Source of the DNA: Hymenopus coronatus
Taxonomy: Eukaryota > Arthropoda > Insecta > Mantodea > Hymenopodidae
Assembly: GCA_030762935.1 (NCBI GenBank)
Contig: CM060899.1
Coordinates: forward strand, 15,731,001-15,795,000
Length of the DNA: 64,000 nt
Direction of reading: 5' to 3'
Part shown: positions 1-11,705 of the stretch, in pieces
How the letters are laid out: the number at the start of each line of letters is the position of its first letter
Numbering within the stretch: position 1 is the stretch's first letter
The notes under the pieces: generated by a model
The model's database searches: none
Told to the model about the DNA's origin: nothing
What the model saw: the letters and a program-made list of their open reading frames with translations, nothing else
Program-made: the position numbers and the translations under genes

Positions 1-424
1 CTCACAGCTGCTCGAATGGCATATTAGAGCACAAAGATAACACGAGAGAAATAAAATGAAAGAAATGGGTAGCAGTAGTGGATAGGAGAATTCAATGAGA
101 GTAAATGGTACCTGTAATAGTTCTGTAATACAGAACTAAGCAGCAGATAGAGTTAAAAATCTGTTTCAAACTTTTTCCTATTTTCTTACACAAAGTTTTT
201 ACCATAATCATATGTTTACAAAATGAAAGCAAGGGCATAATAATCTGATTTTCAGAGCTTAATTTTGAAATTCAGCATATCATCTATATAAAAAGACAGA
301 AAGTTAAACTGATGGTCTTCTACATATGTTTTAAATAAACAAAGGTATCTTAATTTTTTTGGAAGTACCATTTTTAGGTTATTCGCATAGCCTAAAAATA
401 CATGTAATAGGTAGGAGAGAGGGA
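1..424. other. AT-rich DNA without recognisable gene
   Basis: I see no splice-supported exon, repeat array or recognisable protein similarity on either strand. The short open frames here are not distinctive. Confidence 0.4.
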
Positions 425-1375
425 GAGGGATGGGGAATGAAGCAAATGTACTGGTATGTGTGCCACTGCAGAAGGGAGAGGAGATAACAGAATGCACTAT
501 TATGTGTGTGGCAGGAGACAGAGCAAGAGGTGGGAACAGAAATGTACTGGTATGTGTGTGGCAAGATAGAGAGCGAGAGGTGGGAACAGAAATGTACTGG
601 TATGTGTGTGGCAGAAGAGAGAGAGGTAAGAACAGAAATGTATTGGTGTGTGTGCGACTGCAGAGAGAAGGAAAGGAGATAACAGAAATGTACTAGTATG
701 TGTGTGGCAGGAGAGAGAGCAAGAGGTGAGAACAGAAATGTACTGGTATGTGTGTGGCAGGAGAGAGAGTGATAGGTGAGAACAGAAATGTACTGGTATG
801 CATGTTGTGGGATAGGTGGGAAGAGGAGGAAACAGAAATATGTTGGCATCTGTGTGCTGGCAGAGAGGCAGAGGAGAGAATAGAAATGTTCTAATATTTT
901 TGTGATGAGAAAGAGAGGGAGAGGAAAAAACAGAAATAATTCTGGTATATGTGTGATGGGTGAAGGAGGGAGAAGAGAGAACAGAAATGTATTGGTATGT
1001 TTGTGATAGAAGAGAGCGGGTAAGGAGAGAACAGAAATATAGTGAGTGGTATGTGTGTGATTTGAGAGAGAGAGGTGAAGAAGAGAATGGAAACATTGTG
1101 GTATGTGTGTGGTGTGAGAGATAGAGGGACGAGAGAAGAAAGATGGAATGGTACGTATATATTGGGAGAGATGGAGAGGAGAGAACAGAAATATAGGCTT
1201 ATGTGTATGGTGTGAGAGGGAGAGGAGCAGAGAGAGAGGTAGGGAGAGGGAGATGAGACAACAGAAATGTGCTGGTATGTGTATGTCTTGAGAGAGACAA
1301 CAGAAACATACTTTTATGTGTACAGCAGCAGAGAGGGGGAGTTGAGAAAACAAAGCTACTGCTATGTGTGCAGAG
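425..1375. repeat. Purine-rich minisatellite, about 50-bp unit, about 18 copies
   Basis: The string aacagaaatgtactgg followed by tatgtgtgtggcagg and a GA-rich run recurs about every 50 bp (for example near 541, 591, 687, 737 and 787). Unit length drifts to 45-75 bp towards the right end, where copies are more diverged. The plus strand is strongly purine-rich (GAGA) with interspersed TG tracts. Long open frames on the minus strand across this block are a by-product of the repetition and biased composition. Confidence 0.9.
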
Positions 1376-2786
1376 GGCGGAGGGAAATATACAGTAAAAC
1401 CTTTCTCTTTCTATTTGAACTTTTGCTCCTTATACAGAAATAGCACAACCGTAAATTTAAAACCGTAAATTAAATAGAGAGTACTGACTCTCTATTTAAT
1501 GTAGCACTCAGAGCAAAATCTTTCTTGAAATGAGGATGTTTATAATGCCTCTGCATCAGTTAACAGATAGCTTCACAGAATTAAACAAAATCATTGTATA
1601 TGTCACAAACTTTTGGTCATCTTTACCATTTATGACAGGCTTTGCCACTGCAGTACCCATGAAATCTTAGGCTTACTTTCTAGTGCATGTTATTTGGAAA
1701 ATATATATTACAACTACAAGATCAGCCCAATTCATAATATTAATATTTTCACTAAGAAAAATCTGTCTTGTATTCAAATAAATATGTAGTTGAAAGACAG
1801 AAATGCATTAAACATATTAACCATATTATAACACAAATTATTAGAAGTTTATAACTATACATACAATGAGTTGAAATTCTCACAAAGGAGATGTCAAGAT
1901 TAACTAATGTCATTCCCCAAACTTTCCTATTCATGTTGTGACTTTGAAACTTCTCAGCAAAGAAAACCACTTAACCCAAGTGTAACTTAGTGTAACACTT
2001 GAGAGCCTTTTCTGCTTAAAGTAATGGCCTTTTACTGCATAACTTGGGGAGAAACCTAGCAATAATATATCTGAATGCGAGCTAATAAGTCTTTTCTACT
2101 CTTAATAACAGCTTTTCATGGGGTATATTGGGGAAAAATCTATAAGTATAACATCTGAATGTGAGCTAATGTAACACAAGGAGAGTCTTTCCTACTCGCA
2201 GTAATGGTTTTTCACTGAATATTTTGTGGGTAAAACCTACAAGAATAAAATCCAAGAACTCTTGTCATATTGAAACTTAAATCTTACAAAACAATTAAAT
2301 TACATCAGCAGCATTCAACCATGGATCCTCCACTATAGCTAAAATTATCTTACAGTTTCAGCAATAAAGCTCAGGCTTTTATGTATGAAGTTATACTTGT
2401 GGAAATGCTTTAGCATCCCTTATAATAATATTGCAGGCTGTGCAAATCATTTAATAACACCTCAGTTTTGTTCAGCTGAAAAGCCTGTTGAGGCATGTCC
2501 ACAAGCAACAAATAGCAGTTCATGGCATGTGCACCATCTTGTTTGAAATTTAAATATTCTGAGAGAAGGCTGCACCATGCAAAGATTTTAGCTGCAGCTT
2601 TTATTAGCCAAGCAAATAAGCATGCTGGGTAAATACTTAATTTTTTCTACTACAATACGTGATAACTTTAAGTGCTTCATTTCTCTGCTCCATGATACAT
2701 AGCAGAATCATTTAGATTTGTCTGTTTCCTTGCTTATTGTTAGACATTATTAATATTAAATTGAATTAATTATTTTTTTTCCACAG
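1376..2786. other. Upstream non-coding region of the zinc-finger gene
   Basis: AT-rich DNA with no supported exon. It holds a perfect 13-bp inverted repeat (1469-1481 and 1488-1500, 6-nt loop) and three diverged tandem copies of an 84-99 bp unit around 1990-2260, each starting near a ...cttttctactctta-like string. The non-coding first exon and promoter of the zinc-finger gene may lie here or further left, but I cannot place them. Confidence 0.4.
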
Positions 2787-2834
2787 ACTTGGTACAGAAA
2801 TTAGGAACACACTCTCAAGTGTAGCAGATGTGAA

Positions 2835-3287
2835 ATGGATATCAAAACAGAAACTAAAGAAAAGGTACCTTTCTCAGAAGTTATTTCACAGATGGAGAGA
2901 GAAAGTTTGTCACAAGATGTTACAATGCAGTTCAACAGTGATGCCATTGTTTGCAACAAAGTGTGCAAAACAGAAATCAAGGAAGACTTTGATGATTCAG
3001 ACTTAACTTCAAAAATTGATTGGCAGCATTTTTCTGAGAATCATGTAATGAAGGTCAAACAGTGCCATGATGACCTTGAAATGGAAATCAAAACAGAAAT
3101 GGATGAAGTTACTGACTCAGACCTTTGCTCACTAAACGAAGGACAGTTTTTTTCTGAAGTTCCTGCAGTGACAGTTAATCCTTGCAACAAAGACGCTGAA
3201 CTGGACACCAAGGTAGAAATCAAGCAGGAACTCTGCTGGCTGGAAACAACTTCTAAAGAAGCTCCATGTATTCATGATGGAATTAAG
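2835..3287 (+). CDS. Zinc-finger protein, N-terminal coding exon
   Basis: This exon encodes the N-terminal 151 residues of a C2H2 zinc-finger protein, presumably a nuclear DNA-binding regulator. A polypyrimidine tract and AG at 2785-2786 form the acceptor. An in-frame TAG at 2802 precedes the ATG at 2835, which fixes the start. The donor AG|GTTAGT lies at 3287/3288 and leaves phase 0. The peptide is acidic and has two diverged tandem blocks of about 40 residues (SDL...W/GQ.FSE...), each ending in a lysine motif: IKTE near residue 3, IKED, IKTE and IKQE. These fit the SUMO-acceptor consensus (hydrophobic-K-x-E/D). Such acidic IKxE leaders are familiar in arthropod multi-finger proteins. No KRAB, ZAD or BTB domain is seen. 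Joining to the next exons is inferred from splice signals and phase. Confidence 0.82.
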
Positions 3288-4904
3288 GTTAGTTTTACTA
3301 ATAAGCAAATTAAAATATATTTTTTGTTTTTATGTCCAAATAAAGGAAGTACAGTTATATAGTCTGCTTAGTCTGTAAAGAATATTTTGGATGTTCTGTT
3401 TCAAAACTAAACAACTTTCATCGGGAAATACTCTAGGAGTAATGGAAATCTAATGGCAGATGCATTGCATACCATCTACTTAATTGTGAGTCTAGTGTAA
3501 AGATGGTATCTGAGGACAAACCTGTCAGATTAAGCAAACTGATCCCAATTTTCTCATGATGGTGTTATACAAGGGTTCTTGATTAGCAACAGCTTGCCAG
3601 GTGTAGCTGCTCTGATATCTAATCTGGGAGTATATTTAATGTGTTTTCTAGATATTTCCTTATTTTTTTAAGAAAAAAATGGGAAACACTCAGCTGTATG
3701 GACCTTAAAGTCATTTAATAATTTGTTTCAGACATGCTATTCTTCATCTCTGCAGACTTGAGGTTTTATTGGCAGTCTGCTGCTGAAATAAGGAGAGATG
3801 TTAGGCTAACCTGTCATGTATGCAGTCCTAGTCATGTTTATAAAAGAAAAGCTTGGTATTCAGCACCAGTCACAGTCTCAGTATTCTGTTTTCTTATATA
3901 TGGTACATTGTTACTGGTTTCTTATACAGTGTCAAAATGTGGTTAAAATTTCATTAATATATTGTTCTTTTCATTTGGTAGTATTCATTGCTAAAGTACT
4001 TCTACATAAAGAACTTGTTTATGTATAAAAACCATCAGCCTTAATTTTTGTCAATTCTATGCCTTTTTTATTTTTGGATTCTGGTAGGTCATATTGAACA
4101 ATGTATGCAATGGATGAAATGAGTCCAATGATCGTAGAGCTTACAATTACTCGACATTTTGTCAGGATAAGGGAAAACTGAAGAAAAATCCTTATCTGGG
4201 TAACTCACCCAAACCGATATTTGCCTCTTGATGTGAGGCAAGCATGCACTACAGAGGTGGGCATGCGTTTAATCTTTTTAAATGCTACATTTTAAAATAC
4301 AAAGGTATTCACTTAACTCCCAAAAGATTACATAAAGTTTTAAAGGTAATCTGCCCATGGAACACAAAAAAGAATTTGTTTATCATTAAATGGAAACAAA
4401 TACCTGTATATTTTCTTTGTTGTATTTTGTAAAAAATAGATTTCAGCAGAAATGTATTTTTCCTTGCAGTTTACCAATGTTTTTTACGTTAGGATATTAT
4501 TGCATTACAACTGTTATGGCTGTTGGTTTTTCCATCTCTGAATAATGTATTATGAAGTGGTAAATATTTTCCATTTTTGGAGTGTCTAAAAAAATCTTCC
4601 AATTTGATTATTGCTTCTTTTTCAGTAACAAGTAATTAATGCGAGAAGTCTTAACTTTCTAAAATATAACATGTTAAGTAAAATATTTTACTCGGCCACT
4701 TGTCTGAAAAAGAATTAATTAAACAGCATTGTTGAAATTTACATATTACATAGCTGCCTGCCTCTGATTACACTGAAAGTGTAACAAAATCTGTTTATAA
4801 TCCATGTAGCCTTGTCACATATCCATGTGTTCTAATTCTATGGACCAAAATTTGATCATTTAATAACATCTTTAAATACTTTAATGTACATAATTATGTT
4901 ACAG
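3288..4904 (+). other. First coding intron of the zinc-finger gene
   Basis: The intron runs from GTTAGT at 3288 to ...TTATGTTACAG at 4904. It is AT-rich and I recognise no other gene or mobile element inside it. Confidence 0.75.
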
Positions 4905-4945
4905 GACTGGGTAGATGAGAGCTTCCCTTCAACAGAATCATTAAG
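4905..4945 (+). CDS. Zinc-finger protein, 41-bp micro-exon
   Basis: A 41-nt exon lies between a clean acceptor (ttatgttacag|GACTGG) and donor (TTAAG|gtaaga). In the phase carried from the previous exon (0) it reads DWVDESFPSTESL plus two bases, AG. Those two bases complete an AGG codon with the first base of the exon at 16665, and the frame then runs straight into the finger array. Agreement of both splice sites and both phases makes a chance match unlikely, but no transcript was available. The short acidic and serine-rich peptide links the leader to the finger region. Confidence 0.75.
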
Positions 4946-5406
4946 GTAAGACTTTAAGGTTACAGTGTACTCCTTGCTTCTCTCCATAATTTCAACTGCT
5001 TGTCCATATTCCTTGTTAATGTAAGTAAAGGAACTATTCTCCAGACAATATCATTGTAACACAATTCATTTTCAAAACTTGTGTCATTAACTTTCCCTAC
5101 ATTAACAAAAGTTAATAATGGACAAAGCTTTTATTTCACAATAGGCAATAAAAATTCTCTTCATTTTGATGTTAATGCAATCAGTTGTCAACTGCTTTGC
5201 TCTCTCTAACCCAACCACACTCTCCAAGCTTTCTGTTGCAATTGAAATCCTGCATGCTTGGCTGCTCTGATTATGAAGTGAAAAAGTTCTAGAACTGGAA
5301 GCCATTATGTCACACATTCATTTTACTGAGGTCTATACACCTGCAAGAATGTGAGGTACCTATATGAAGCAACTGCATGCATACAAGTTCACCTGTCAAT
5401 CAGTGG

Positions 5407-6440
5407 TGTAATTACATAAGCATTGTTAGTGCATCTGCCACAACTGAGCATGGCAAGAAAAGGAATGACCAGTTGCATTTTTGGTTTGTAGTTACACTTC
5501 TCGCTCCTAAGAGTGGGATTGGCTTTAAGTGTATCACAGACTCTTCCTTGTGACAGTCTCTGGATACAGTAGATGGCATCATCACCATGGCATATGGCAC
5601 ACAGTCACACTGCTCATTCTTCAGGGCTCATACTGGCCTAGGGTCTAGTTGTACCACAGCCTCTTCCCTTGTGACAAGTCTCTAGATACAGTAGATGACA
5701 TCATTAATCCTCTTCACCATGACGCATGTCATATAGTCACATTCCTCAGGATTTTTATTGGGTTAGGATCTAGGTGTAGCACAATCACTTCCCTCTGGAT
5801 GCAGTAGATGACAGCATTAATCATATTCACCAGAGGTATGTCACATAGTCACACTGCTCCCTCCTCAGGACTGTTAGTAGGCTAGGATCAAGGTATACCA
5901 CAGCCTCTTCCCCCTTGATAGTCTCAAGATACAGTAGGTGATGTCATTAATCCTCTTCAAGCACATAGTCAGACTGCTCCCTCCTCAGAACTGTCATTGG
6001 TCTAGAATCTAGGTGTACCAGAATATCTTTCCTCGGAGCAGCATCTGGATACAGTAGATGACATCATTAATCCTATTCACCATGAGGTATGTCACATATT
6101 GACACTGCTCCCTCAGGACTGTTACTAGGCTAGGATCTAAGTGTACCAGTATCTGTTTCCTTGGAGCAACCTTTGGATACAGTAGATGACATTAATCCTC
6201 TTCACCATGACATATATCATATAGTCACACTTCTCCCTCCTCAGAACTGTAACTGGGCTAGAATTTAAGTATACCATAACCTCTTCTTTTGCATCAGTCC
6301 TGGTTACAGTAGATGACATCGTGAATCCTCTTCACCACAAGGTATGACATGTAGTCACACTGCTCTCTCTTCAGGACTGAAACTGGGCTAGAATCTAAAT
6401 GGATTACAGCCTCTTCCCTCATAACCACATCTGATTATCC
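5407..6440. repeat. Diverged tandem array, about 8 units of 113-130 bp
   Basis: The string ATACAGTAGATGACATCATTAA recurs, in variants, with its cag at 5567, 5689, 5802, 5932, 6052, 6180 and 6307. Each unit also carries a tagtcacactgctccctcctcagg-like stretch and a ctaggatctaggtgtaccac-like stretch. Spacings vary from 113 to 130 bp through small indels, so short open frames do not persist from unit to unit. It lies in the second intron of the zinc-finger gene. Its origin is unknown to me. Confidence 0.88.
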
Positions 6441-7930
6441 TGCTGGAAATCATCTGCTGGCTGCATGAAGTCCATTACTGGGCTGTTCCAAAGGGACTTC
6501 CAAATATTAGGGTGCATAGTAGCTGAAGACCAAGCTGACCAAGTCAAGATGGCATTGTCCCATTGGTTGAAGAGCTGTAGACTGACAAGGAAGATGGCAT
6601 ACTGATGCCACAGCCTTCCTCAAATGTTCTTCTAGAGTCTTAATATTGTGCTCAAGTATATTGTCTGTTGTTGGTGGAGAGTAGTTGTGCACATCTTGTG
6701 CACTCCAAGTTGCTCCAGTGCTTCTCTCATCAGGTTCTATGAAAATTTGTTGTCCTGATTGTTGAGTAGCTCCAGTGGTACCCCAATGTGGCAGGATAGT
6801 TCTTACAGGAGTCATGCTGCAGAGATCTCATTGCAGAAAGCTCATCAGATACCCAATCTTGGTAAAAACCTTAGCTTTAAACAACAGCACCCAGCCTAAC
6901 CCCTCCAGCAGATGCAAGCCCTCAATGTGCAGTAGACTATACAGTAAGTTCTGCCCACCTACGCTTTCAAAAGGGAAAAAAAAAAAAAAATTACACCACA
7001 TATAAAGAAAGGCTTTATGTAGTACACCAAAGCCATCAAGCAGTTCCACAAAATTTTAAAAGAATGTAATATAAAGTTACCACCACCACCAAGAAACAAC
7101 TACAGCATTGGAACTTAAATCTGTCAAATAAATTAGACAAACTTGCAGATAAAAAGAGATGGGGTTTACAAAATCCAGTGTAATAATGTGAGAAAGTATA
7201 TATTGAAATGACTAAAAGGAACATTCAAAACTAGATTGAAAGAGCACTTTAGGCATTTAAACAAGTAAAGAGACAGATCTGCAGTAGCTCAATACTAAAC
7301 ATTGTTTGCAGCAACAGTAAACTGAAAGTCTGGGAGAAAGTTGAAAAATTGAAAATCAGCTCTATAAATTTGTATATTAATGCAGAAGACAATCTAAATT
7401 GTAAATTTATTTTGCTGTCAATAGAGAATCCAATGTTGATGTATAGCTCACCAAATTTAGTTGTTTAGCTGAAATGCCAACAATGGCAAACCTGTTTCTA
7501 GGTAAAAGCCCTTAAAGTGAAATTAGAGTGTGATTCACTATTTAGTAATCCTTACTTTATGCGTAAACTATAAAGTAATTGCTACTGACTCACAGTGAAG
7601 TAAACAAGCATTTCTGATTTTTGAAGAAAGTATAACATGCTGTGTCACATTTATCAGGAAACTTATGAAATGCATAACAAACACTTTACGCTTGTCTTTT
7701 ATTTAATTAAATATAGCCCAAAGAATTATGTGTTATATATATATCAAGTACAGGACTGGAACATTTTGTGAGGACAGCCAAGAAGGTTTGCATCCCCTTT
7801 TACTTCTATGTACAGTAAAACATTCTGTATATGTTTCTATTTATATGTTGTTTTTCTGAAGTAATGGCAGAATTTATACACACACACATATATATATATA
7901 TAAATGCATCGCCAAAATATATGTATGCGC

Positions 7931-8006
7931 ATCACTTGGAAGTCTCATAATATAAATAATAACAGTTCATCACTTGGAAGTCTCATAATATAAATAATAA
8001 CAGTTC
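7931..8006. repeat. Perfect 38-bp tandem duplication
   Basis: Positions 7931-7968 are repeated without a mismatch at 7969-8006 (starting atcacttggaagtctcataa). It sits just left of the larger 200-bp array. Confidence 0.95.
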
Positions 8007-8044
8007 CAAGGCAACACATTTTGGTTAGTATCTGCCAGATGTCA

Positions 8045-8815
8045 GTGGTACTATGGTTATATGTAACTATATGGCTGTAATTCTGCTATATTTTCCCTCC
8101 CCATTCAATGTTAACATAACGCACCAGTTTATCGAGACAATGTAATACAGCAGTGAAATTCAAATACAGTTTTATGCATTAACTGTCCTTTCCTTACTCC
8201 TATCGTTTAACGCAAAGAAGCTTTCCTGGTGACAAACTCCTAGAGTAAGTACTTATTTATTAGCCGCTAGATGGCCATAGTAGCATTTTTCCTCCCCATT
8301 CAAAGTTAAGGTAATGCACCAGTTTATCAAGACAATGACACAACCCAGCAGTGAAATTCAAAATCCATTTTTAGGTATTAACTCCTTTCTTTACTCCTAT
8401 CGTTTAAAATAAAGAAGCAAAGAAGCTTTCCTGGCTACAAACTCCTAGAGCAAGTACTTATTTATTTGCCACTAGATGGCCATAGTAGTATTTTCTGTCC
8501 CCATTCATCGTTAAGGTAACTCACCAGTTTATCGAGACAGTGGCACAACACAGCAGTGAAAATCAAATACATTTTTATGTACTAACTCTCCTTTCCTTAC
8601 TCCTATCGTTTGAAATAAAGAAGCAAAGAAGCTTTCCTGGCAATGAACACCTAGAGTAAATACATATTTATTTGGCTGTAGTACTGCTCATTTTTTCTTC
8701 CCCTTTCAATGCCAAGGGAATGCACCTGGTTATGGAGTCAGTGATGCAAGATAACAGTGAAAATCAAATATATTTCTTATGTACTATCGTTTCCTTGATC
8801 ACTTAAATAAAAAAA
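8045..8815. repeat. Tandem array of four about 200-bp units
   Basis: The marker ccccattcaa (variants) occurs at about 8099, 8294, 8498 and 8700, giving periods of 195, 204 and 202 bp. Each unit contains caccagtttatcgagacaa, cagcagtgaaattcaaat, ccttactcctatcgttta, agaagctttcctgg and cctagagtaagtact. The fourth unit is the most diverged. This is a short satellite-like array inside the second zinc-finger intron. Confidence 0.9.
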
Positions 8816-9459
8816 TAAGTATTTTTTGTTATAGTTCTTTAAAATGAACGAGTTATAAACTATGCACACTTACCAATAATAATCCTTTTGGAAATTGAAA
8901 ATGTGGAGAAATGATGGGACCTGGATAGTAAACCATTTTGGGGTAACTGCGTATTGCAGATGTTAGTTATTTGAAGTTATGTGGTACATCAGCTAGCTAA
9001 AGGCGATTTCATCGGAACATGAAGATACCCCCGTCACCACCACACAGCAATCGCAGTGCTCTTAATACCTTTGGCCAATACGCAAAGCTATCATCAAATA
9101 AAAACTTATCACTTGCCCAACCACATCTACTTGTTCTTTAGTTATGTCATTGTTAGCCTTAAAAATGACTATTTTGACATAGAAGAAACTAAAGAAATAT
9201 GTGGAAAACATTAGGAGTAAAGGAAAGAAAGAGATTTGGAAGAAACATGAAATGTTACTTTGTAACTTTCTCTTTAATGTAATTCATTACCTATTTCATC
9301 ATTGACCAGCCACACTATGAAAGCACTGCCATTACTGTTGTTATGCCAATGGCATCCTAGCTTACCCTCACTGTCAACTGCATCTGTCATCGTTTCCACA
9401 CTACCGTATGGGTGCGCTGACTTCACCGTTTTCACAATACCAACAATATATGCTACATT

Positions 9460-10215
9460 GCACAGATCATTGCGCTCTGCAGATGAAAAGGCATTATTAG
9501 ACATTGGCAATGGCAAAATTCCTGTTGAACTCATTTAGTTTCCACCAAATTTTTGTCACTTCACAATTCAAAGGAAGAACTACTATTGAAAGTGTTCCCA
9601 AATATTGGTATAAATTACAAAAGCTATGCTTGGTTGAGCAAACGAGCCATTTTAGCAGCAACTAATAAGAATGTAGATGATTTGAATATAAAACCTCAAG
9701 AGTAAAATTTATGGACAAATGCATTCATTTAAGTTGATCGAATCCATTATCAATCCAAATGAAGTCGTCAATTATCTAACTAAATTCATTGGATTTGCCA
9801 GGATTCCGCCACACAATTTACTGTTTGCTAATAATTATGTTATGGAATCTCAATCATCCAGAATTGTGAATCAGAGCAAGACTCACTGTTAAGAAGTTGA
9901 TTTCAGCTACTATAATCATATGCAAGTTCAAAGGCAGCGATGTGCTTATTCCAAGAATACCACCAATGCCAACTGGCTTTCGTTTTGAATTTAAGTGTGT
10001 TCAGTTTCCATGCGCCTTGCATTCGCAATGAAAATAAATCCAAAGGTCAATTGTTAAAATTTGTGAAATATACCTTGAATTGTCGTGTTTTTTTGCATGG
10101 GCAGCTGTACATTGCATGCTCTAGAGTCGGCAAATAATCAGCGCTATTTATTTTCTCTCCAGAAGGAAAATTATACATTACAAGGCATTACAATAAAGTA
10201 ATGCAAAATTTAATT
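9460..10215 (+). pseudogene. Helitron replication helicase C-terminus, decayed
   Basis: Several frames together spell the C-terminal Pif1-type helicase region of Helitron Rep/helicase proteins. LLDIGNGKIPVEL is near 9497; NEVVNYLTKF and PPHN are near 9757-9830; DVLIPRIPPMPTGFRFEFK with VQFP is near 9939; LAFAM is near 10018; HGQLYIACSRVGK is near 10098; and an LFIFSPEGK-like string is near 10150. In living Helitrons this domain unwinds the donor strand during rolling-circle transposition. The order and spacing match the family, but stops and frameshifts break it in at least four places, so it is dead. I found no Helitron hairpin terminus. It lies in the zinc-finger intron. Confidence 0.85.
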
Positions 10216-11644
10216 GTAATTTTATTTCATTGCATGGCCGTATTGTAAACAGAAGATTTTGTCTGAGTTTTTTTTATTAGGTACACCACTCCTGCAAAGC
10301 TGTGGCTTATTTCATGTATACAGGTTTTGTTTTGCCTTTTTAAGACCAAATTGAAGTCCTTAGAAGAGCAAAGCACCAATCATATATTTAGGGCTGGTTT
10401 CATAGTTTAAATGTAAACTGAAGCTGTTAATAAACAACTGAATACTATTTAAGCCAGCCTTACACTATGCTTTATGTTGTGCAAGTTTCACAGTTACTCG
10501 TAATCATGTTCCTATTCACTAATTGTGAGCATAACAATTCTATGGAACCAAGAAATTTTATAGTGCTTGCACATGAATTGTATATAAATTCCTGAAATGC
10601 ACTTTTAAATATACTTAAAATGGTAGGAAAAAAATCATTCAAAAGTAAGGGAAAAAAGAGCAATTTATGATGGTGTGAAACAATTTTTTAAGTCTGCATG
10701 TTCTAGATTTTGAAATACTAAAAAAACGTCAGGAAAGACAAAGCCACTTTAGTAGTGAAATATAAAGATTTATGATTGTGACAATATGAGTTCCATAAAG
10801 TTTGGAGAATGGATTTCAAACTAAGTTTTGCCTAACAATTTGGTTATAGTTAAATTGCAGCAATAATTTCTTGCACCATCATTGCCAACTATTTACTTAA
10901 TCAAAATGTTGCATAGAGCTGATGGTCATTCCATACATGAGAGTGTTTTAGAGACATTCTATATCATCTCTATTTTGGTTGCCAAAAATCTTGGAACTAA
11001 ATATGTTGAAACTATTCAACTTTCTACCTAGAAAACGGTTGTACAAGATTGTATGCCTGTGATTTTTGGTAGTCAACAGATACCATACTACACTGTTTAT
11101 TCTGTGGTAAGATCCATATTAACCTGAACCATTTAATAGGACATAATTTCTCTCTGGAAACTCATAGAAATGTGAAATTTGTTTTAATGATCTCAGTAGC
11201 TGAAGTGCAATTGAGCACATTCATGGCAACAATTGATCAATGCCAGCTGTTGACTATAGTGATGATTTCAATAGAAATATTGCTTCAGCCAATGAAAGCA
11301 AAGAAAATGTTAATGGCAGATTGTAGTTTATTTCACATTTTGTAAACATAATGATAATAAAAATTATAAATGTTTATTTTATTTCTCCCATATAGAAAAC
11401 ATGCAGCTTTTAATTACATAAAAAGGCATAGTTAAGACAAAATAAGTAACAAAAAGGGAAAAAAGTTAATAGGATTTTGTGAAGTTCACAATCTATTAAT
11501 GTATAATGGGGCAAACAGATCAAACAAGGGTGAATATGTTATTGATTATATGCTATATTCAAAGAATTTATAAATGATCTTGTAGATTTTAAAATTCTGC
11601 AAAGGATTAGGTACCATTTCCCATTAACAGCAATTTTTAAAACA

Positions 11645-11705
11645 GTGGGAATAGTGTTTAATGCCTGCTTTTACTACCAAGGCACCACAGGTTATACAGT
11701 GGGAG
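11645..11705 (-). repeat. SINE-C 3'-end fragment
   Basis: The string tagtgtttaatgcctgcttt and the following caccacagg resemble the reverse complement of the 3' end of the SINE-C copy at 23426-23680 (tagtgtttaatgcccacttt...gcactgcagg). No poly-T remains at this copy. Confidence 0.55.

Noticed and set aside
379..1353. 324-codon open frame on the minus strand, Ser/His/Thr-rich
   Set aside because: It lies wholly in the purine-rich minisatellite; its repeats are translations of the 50-bp unit and overlapping frames are also open.
5407..6440. CRISPR-like array (regular repeats with spacers)
   Set aside because: Units are diverged throughout with no constant repeat and unique spacer pattern, and the DNA is eukaryotic.
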